From NCBI GenBank assembly GCA_028565635.1, contig JAOXYB010024157.1:1-16280 (forward strand): a DNA stretch of 16,280 nucleotides. The letters are read 5' to 3'. Below the pieces are notes generated by a model. It was not told the DNA's origin, searched no databases, and was given only the letters and a program-made list of their open reading frames with translations. The stretch comes from Phoronis ovalis. Its lineage: Eukaryota > Phoronida > Phoronidae. Below, in pieces: positions 10,537-16,280 of this stretch. The position numbers and the translations under genes were made by a program. Positions within the stretch are counted from its first letter, which is position 1. Every line of letters starts with the position of its first letter.

Positions 10537-10560
10537 CTGGCCTAGCTGGCCTGACTGGCC
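10537..10560. repeat. 9-bp tandem repeat CTGGCCT(AG/GA), 2.7 copies
   Basis: CTGGCCTAG, CTGGCCTGA and CTGGCC lie head to tail. The unit is much richer in G and C than the surrounding intron. It contains TGGCC half-sites like those bound by nuclear factor I, at a nine-base pitch. Function is not shown by the sequence. Confidence 0.7.
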
Positions 10561-13500
10561 ATTACAAAATTGAGGTTAATTAGAGGTGTGCCTGTATAAC
10601 TACATTTTTGCAATGCCATTAGCCTAATTTTTAGGTGCTTAATACAAATTTATAAAAATAAATACAAACAATTTAAAGAACAAATATTCATTTATTTATC
10701 AGTGTTAAATTTTTAACTTGTTTAATCATACTCAATTTTCTGGGTATTATTTGAAGACAAGATCTCTTAACTTATTAATCATTTAACAGTAGGATAACAT
10801 CATTTCCAGACAATTTATCACCAAGAGTCCAACTAAATACCTGCTACTTAAAATCATATTTGTGTCAAATTTGAAAATCCATAGACAACTGTTTGAGGCT
10901 TGCTAAAATCATCAGTTTTATTTACTGTTGAAAAGTTTGTTTCATCTTGGCTATTAACAGCTTGTTAAAAATAGAAAAAGATTACCAATAGCTTTTGAAC
11001 ACCTAAGTTGAAAAACTGAAATGTTTTTGAGTACAATCTGGTGATATCTTTTAAGGAAAAAAAATACAACTTTTTCAATTTTATATAACAATATTTTTTA
11101 CAATTGCTTATGCATCACCAAGCTCAATCACTATTCTTGTTTCACACTGGGTAGCCTTTACTGTGTTTTCAAAGGTTATCACGAAGTTACGTTTTATTAT
11201 TCGCCACATTTAAATCAGAGAAATGGTAATTCAGTTTTGACGCCACTGTTCACTTTAGCATAGCATCTGCAACTTAACCTTTCACATTTCTGACATTTTA
11301 TGATGTAAAAGTGTTCTATTATACTCACCATTTGAATGTTTTGCTAGATCAAGGAAAAAATATAGGGTGTTAAAATTTAAAGGTTGTCCTGATACATTCA
11401 TCTGTTTTCACACTATGGAGCATTTGCTCTCTGTTGCAGCAGAAATGGGGGATAGGAAATCTAATATTGCTGTATAGCGACTGTGCACCAATTTTGTCCT
11501 GTCTTGTACATTACCAAAACTTAATTTTTTATATTTAACAAATTCTGACAACAAGCAACCATCTTTAGATGGATCTTTCTTTAGTTATACACCAAACAAA
11601 GAACGCCAGTCCCTGAGGCTCTTAATTACTGAACAAGACATATTTGGTGCATGAAAGAATAGCCAAAGATCGGTGAACCTTCTGAAGGTCCTTCTTATGA
11701 CAAGAAACTAGGACGGTATATGAAAAGAGCAATAATGTAATGATATATTTAAAACCTATCCTCTTAAATCATTTTCAACTGGCTAAATTGCATAATTCTA
11801 TCTAACATCAAGAGACCACAAGTCTAGATTCTTACATTGAGTCCTGTTCAATTGTTCCCTGGGCAACTGTTTGGCAAACATTTTAAAATTGGGGTACTGC
11901 AAAACACACAGACAGCTGTAAATTCAGAAAGTTCAATTTTTTCTTATTATGAATTTTAAAAAATCAAAGGGATATTTAATATTAAAAGTGTAATAAAAAC
12001 AGTTTTAATATACACTGTCATTTAGTATTTTAAAATTCTACATTTTCACCATATATTTCAGGACAGAAGTTTTAGTTTGAGATAAAAGTATTAGAATTAA
12101 TCGTTCTAATAAATGCCTAATGGGTTTGTAGTGAAGTTTCCCTCTTTACATGATGATACTTATATTAACAATGCATAGCTGATTTTTAAACAAAATTGTA
12201 GGTAATATTTAAACTGATACTCTGAAATAAAATTGATCATTTGCATTTTGCAAATATAACCTGAGCAGGCTACACTTTTGAAAAGTTGAAGTACTATTTT
12301 AATAACCCCAGCATATGATACTATGCCTATAAACAGACTAAAAATAATTCAATGCTAAGGCACTACTTTACCTATATTTTCAAATATTTGTATATCTGAT
12401 TTTCTGCTCATAATGGGAACCAGTGATGTTTACAAACTGATTATATCCTAGGGACATTGTAGGAGATTATGTACATTTCAGCTCTTGGTATTAAAGAGTC
12501 TACAGATTTTATCCACAGTTACTGTCTGGCCTATAATTAGGTAGACTTTGTTTGTATTTATAAACATTGTAAATAAAACCAACTAAGGCAGGTGCAAATC
12601 ATGTCTGGAAAACATCATATATCTTATTGTTTTATCCTTGGTTGTTTGAAACAGTAATATATAAATATTTTAAAAATATTTTCATTTTAAAGATTGAACA
12701 TGATAATCTGGCTGTTTGATCTTTGGATAAGGACTTTAATCCAGACTTTGTGACATTCAAGGACCTACAGTTATCTTAAAGAGTATCATTTCTCCCTTTG
12801 CATTCTAAGATTTGGATTAATGAAATATAAGTGTATGTCAGTATGAAACTATTTTAATCTTTATTCATTTGTTAAATAACTTTAATATAAATTGTGAATG
12901 TGCGTACAGGTAAAAAGTAATAAATAAAAAGTACAATTAAACTTCGAATTTTGAAAGATTGTGCACTCATAAAGGGCATGGACTTGTTCCTGTTGAAATT
13001 ACTCAATTACTGCCTCTATCGAAAGGTTTTTTCTTCCTCTACATTATCTGTTTGTAATTTGACCAAAAATGATTACCATGGCTAAATCCTTATGTGATGA
13101 TAAAATGTATCACAAATTGGTCTGCTCTAGAACAATGCAACTGTTGCTATTTAGTATCCTTTTAGCACATATAAATACATATAAGGATATTTTGTGCAAA
13201 TTCTAGTAGAGTTTGTAATGCTGATATCCAATGGCCATGCATTAGTACACTGAGTGTACATTTTTTAAGCTCTTCTGACTTTCAAATTGAATAGTACCGT
13301 GTGTTGAGTAGATTATTTATTTATTACTGAGGTACTGGCATCGTGGAATTCCATCAAAATTATAAAATCATCAGTAAATAGAAAAGCAATAGGTTGAATG
13401 ACAAGACAACTTGGCTTCCGTTTTTGCTATGTAAGTAAAATGATATACAAATGTTTCTCCAGAAAATAATTCGGTATGCGGTGATAATATCTCTTTAGCA

Positions 13501-14056
13501 GCAAAAGGTGTGCAAAATTAATTAGTATGCAGCTTCTTCTGACAGTTATAAATTGACTAGTTTTCATTTAGACTTTTCTTAATTAATCTTTTTATTAAAA
13601 TTTCCAAGTAGGTGTTTTCTAAATGAGGAATAATGAAGAATTTTGATTCAAACGAAAATAATATTCCTTGTAGTTATGTTATAATGAACATATTTCCTAC
13701 TGCGTGATGCCTGGATCATGGTACATGTACCTGTAAATTAATATTATAAATATGGTATCTGTTTGTACTGTACACGGAAACAAGAATAATTCTTGGGCAG
13801 AGAAGAAACTTGTATATAAATTCGCTACAAATGTATTGTTGGTACAAACTATGCATTTTGATCATTTATACAGCATAACAATGTCCACATGAAAAGCAAC
13901 ATTTCTTTTCCTTTAAAGTTTGCTAGCACTTGTCCAGCCCAAATTGTTAAGAACTTTATTTCTGGCAACATGTCTAATCATATAGTCATAAAAAATTAAA
14001 TAATAATTTATGTCTGGAAATTTAAATTTTTTTTAACCATAATATACTATACTCCG
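10561..14056. other. Non-coding AT-rich stretch, one weak candidate exon
   Basis: No confident gene or RNA here. The good acceptor-like sequence GCTCTCTGTTGCAG ends at 11439 and is treated as a candidate terminal exon. GTAAGT at 13431-13436 is a consensus donor word but has no acceptor and open frame in front of it. A GTACATGTAC word occurs at 13720-13729. Confidence 0.45.
11440..11477 (+). other. Candidate alternative terminal coding segment (weak)
   Basis: A strong-looking acceptor (GCTCTCTGTTGCAG) precedes this segment. Joined to the upstream exon, whose last base G starts a codon, the bases CA complete GCA. The frame then reads AEMGDRKSNIAV and stops at TAG (11475-11477). Phase compatibility has a one in three chance. 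The frame is short, there is no donor, and the nearest AATAAA is at 11992-11997, more than 500 bases on. It may be an alternative last exon of the same gene but is more likely a decoy acceptor. Confidence 0.15.
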
Positions 14057-14060
14057 TATC

Positions 14061-14092
14061 TTGACAGCAGAATCTATATTGACAGCAGAATC
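14061..14092. repeat. Direct repeat TTGACAGCAGAATC, 18-bp pitch
   Basis: The 14-base word TTGACAGCAGAATC occurs at 14061-14074 and 14079-14092. It contains TTGACAG, a match to the TGACAG site of TALE homeodomain factors (Meis/Pknox type). Two such sites 18 bases apart could be regulatory, or just a small duplication. Confidence 0.7.
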
Positions 14093-14277
14093 ACACTTAA
14101 AACCTCTATGGAATACAAGGTGTTGAAGTGACAGTTGATTCTATGTCTCATTAGTTTGTATGTACACTTATTAATTGTTCTGACCTGATTTATTAATTTT
14201 CTCCAGGAATACCTACATTAATTAGGTAATACTGTCGCTGACTTCCACCTACCCTGGTGTACCGTATATATTCAAAT

Positions 14278-14311
14278 ATATGAGTTAAATATATATAAGA
14301 GTTAAATATAT
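14278..14311. repeat. Tandem duplication, 17-bp unit, two copies
   Basis: Two adjacent 17-base copies (14278-14294 and 14295-14311) share GAGTTAAATATAT and differ at one position. Simple AT-rich duplication, about 170 bases before the AT microsatellite. Confidence 0.75.
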
Positions 14312-14482
14312 AAACGCCTCGTTTGCAAATTCAGAATTGTACATGTACGTGATGCTTCTTGCATTAAAAAAAAATATAAAAAACAAGTTGCATTGAGCTA
14401 AAAAATAAGTTTGTAATTCATATATATGCAAAAAAAATTACAGAAGCTGCAAATAAATGTAAAATACATGAATGTATTATAT

Positions 14483-14485
<3 letters not shown>

Positions 14486-14517
<32 letters not shown>
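14486..14517. repeat. (AT)16 microsatellite
   Basis: Sixteen uninterrupted AT units, with a shorter TATATAT run just before it (14478-14484). Uninterrupted AT tracts are length-unstable and can extrude cruciforms; the true length may vary between individuals or be affected by assembly. Confidence 0.95.
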
Positions 14518-14521
<4 letters not shown>

Positions 14522-16220
14522 ACACTTTTGCCCTATATCTAGCTAAATTTCATACATTAGTTTTGTGATGTAGATTGATAGCAGCCCCTAAATGTGACTA
14601 GCATTTAATGTTAAAAATGTAATGCAAATGGATCATTACATTAGCATGAGAACTAGATTAATCACAATGGTGTTTTGAAATGAAAAGTTATTTAAAATGA
14701 TAAACTGGTATTTAATGAGGAAGTCAACTTGTATGACAAATTTTATGAATAGATTATCTATCATACAACATCACTTTTTTCAATCAGCACGATTCTGCCT
14801 ATAATTGGAGGGCTTAATTTGTTTCCTCCATCACCACCTTAAAGTTTACTAAGAAAAAAAGTAATGTTTGAATTAGTATCTGTGCTGTTCATCTTCAGCC
14901 CTCCTCCGAAAAGTAAAAAGATGAGATTCAAAAACATTTTACAAACTGTGATCTTGTTGGTTAATTTCAAGACATCCCTTTTTTCTCCTGTTAGTTTTCT
15001 TCAGATTGCAACAAGTTGGGTGGTATCAGCAAGTTGACATCTTTTTAGTAGTATTACAATTTATGTTGATATATCAGTTCTTGATCTGAAGAGAGACATC
15101 TGTTGGTCTATGACCCATAAACCTTCATGACAATAGAGGGAGGATTCCGAAATGTTACAGTGACAAAATGATTCAGTGCAAAAAAGATATATTTGTTTTG
15201 TAATTTTTAAGTTGTGGGTTATTTTTGATAATTTGATAATGTTAGCGCACAGAAAAAGCATAGAGAATCATACAAGAATGAAGCAAAAGAAAAATTAAAA
15301 AACATATATTTTAATGGATCAAGCTGCAATATCCTGTAGTTTCTTGTGCACGTCATTTCTTTTTCTGGAAATAACGTTTTGTAGAAATTGGGTATTTTCA
15401 TAACACTGAATTTCATGCCTCTGTGATTTAACCTTTTACTTTTTTATCATCAGTTATTTATTTCTGTTAAATTCTTTCAAAATGTATAATTAGTAAAACT
15501 AGGTTAAATTTACAGTGGACTAAAATTTGAAAAATATAAAATCTGAAAGGTTATGCATAGGACCAAGTGGGATAGACAGGCACAAAACATGTTTTCGTTC
15601 ATGCTCCGATGAAGTCTTTGTGTTATAAGTAGATCATTATGTCAAAATGGGAAAACATAAAAAATTGTAGTAAACATTGTCTAGCAGTAGTGTCATCCCA
15701 TAGCCCAATGATGAAAAATTGAGAGTTGTTATTCTTATAGGAAACTATTATTGGTTATTAAAAAAATTGGAAAAGTAGATAACGTTGATGCATGTCATCG
15801 CTTGACGTGTATGCAAAATAAATTATGTTTTATTATGGAAATTAAGATAGCTAAAAATAATTTAAATGAACAGTAGTGTAATGAAATATGAATTGAGAAT
15901 TGTTTTCGAACTTTTCCTACTGGTGTGTCTTTATGAATTTTGAAAAAAAGTAGTAGAATTAAGTAAGAATCTTCTTCAGTAGATTATGCAATTATTCATA
16001 AAATCTGAGCTGCCCAAAAGGAAGGACCCTTGGAAGGACTAATTATATAAGGATTTAATATATTGATAGTTGACAATTTTGATAATTTTACTCATATTTC
16101 GGCATTTATAACAGTACTATCAATAAATTGATCATTATTAGTACTGAAAATAAAAATGTATAAAATTGGGATTTTGGGGCCTTTCTATCAAAATTTAAAT
16201 ATGACTACGGTAATTCTTCT
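14518..16220. other. Non-coding AT-rich stretch without recognised genes
   Basis: No exon, RNA gene or mobile-element protein is seen. Two overlapping minus-strand frames (15061-15261, 15219-15416) have no recognisable motif or splice context. Small direct repeats occur, such as GGAAGGAC at 16020-16027 and 16032-16039. Confidence 0.5.
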
Positions 16221-16280
16221 CAAATTCGTACAAAATTAAAATAATTATTTTTTTTAATTTTGGGGGGTGTACGAAATTTG
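16221..16280. repeat. 60-bp foldback (inverted repeat) with a G-run bulge at the window edge
   Basis: CAAATTCGTAC (16221-16231) pairs with GTACGAAATTTG (16269-16280) with one unpaired base. Inside it AAAATTAAAA (16232-16241) pairs exactly with TTTTAATTTT (16252-16261). The right arm carries a seven-base insertion, GGGGGGT (16262-16268), and the loop is about ten bases. This looks like a small foldback element or the end of a larger inverted-repeat transposon that continues beyond the window. No target-site duplication can be judged because the right edge is cut. Confidence 0.6.

Larger units (their letters stand above)
9399..16280 (+). other. Downstream intron, 5' portion (at least 6.9 kb)
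   Basis: I infer intron from the donor at 9399 to the window end, since no matching internal exon with acceptor, phase-1 open frame and donor is found. A candidate alternative terminal exon at 11440-11477 is reported separately. The short open frames at 9495-9680, 9723-9905 (minus), 15061-15261 (minus) and 15219-15416 (minus) look random. Confidence 0.6.

Noticed and set aside
13431-13436. Consensus donor word GTAAGT.
   Set aside because: The sequence in front has stops in the likely frames and no convincing acceptor within exon distance.
1-16280. Searched by eye for tRNA, rRNA, well-known animal microRNAs, CRISPR-like regular repeats, retroelement protein motifs and bacterial gene clusters.
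   Set aside because: Nothing matched. A covariance-model scan (Rfam) and a repeat-library search would be needed to exclude small RNAs and degraded repeats.

Overview
The window is AT-rich eukaryotic nuclear DNA, almost certainly from an animal, and nearly all of it reads as intron. No prokaryotic gene organisation, rRNA, tRNA, CRISPR array, operon, viral gene or transposase is visible. The longest open frames are 60-83 codons with random-looking translations and no splice context. One segment stands out: a 139-base plus-strand stretch at 9260-9398. It has a pyrimidine-rich tract and CAG in front, a near-consensus GTATGT behind, one open frame out of three, and a GC content of 67/139 by hand count. 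A nearby flanking line (9421-9480) counts 17/60. This is a single internal coding exon of a gene on the plus strand.

Layout: 1-9259 is the 3' portion of an upstream intron, with no other exon I can defend. 9260-9398 is the exon. 9399-16280 is the 5' portion of the downstream intron. Both introns run past the window edges, so the gene is larger than the window and has introns of at least about 9.3 kb and 6.9 kb. Such long introns are common in developmental, transcription-factor, RNA-binding and adhesion genes of animals. The exon encodes 46 residues rich in Ser, Pro, Gly, Thr, Asn and Gln, without Cys, Trp or Lys. This looks like a disordered linker of a regulatory protein. I do not recognise the family and give no symbol.

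The introns hold short local repeats: a 32-bp tandem duplication, small duplications of 16, 17 and 18 bp, a 9-bp GC-richer repeat, a (TG)n tract and an (AT)16 microsatellite. They also hold several short inverted repeats. Four of these lie within about 510 bp upstream of the exon, and a larger foldback with a G6 bulge occupies the last 60 bases. The foldback is the best candidate for a mobile-element end.

Taxon: the base composition, long introns and repeated words such as GTACATGTAC fit a lophotrochozoan, possibly a mollusc. This is a weak inference from style, not from a recognised gene. No novel multi-gene system is visible. The points worth a second look are the exon's identity, a tandem in-frame alternative acceptor, a phase-compatible candidate terminal exon at 11440 and the terminal foldback.
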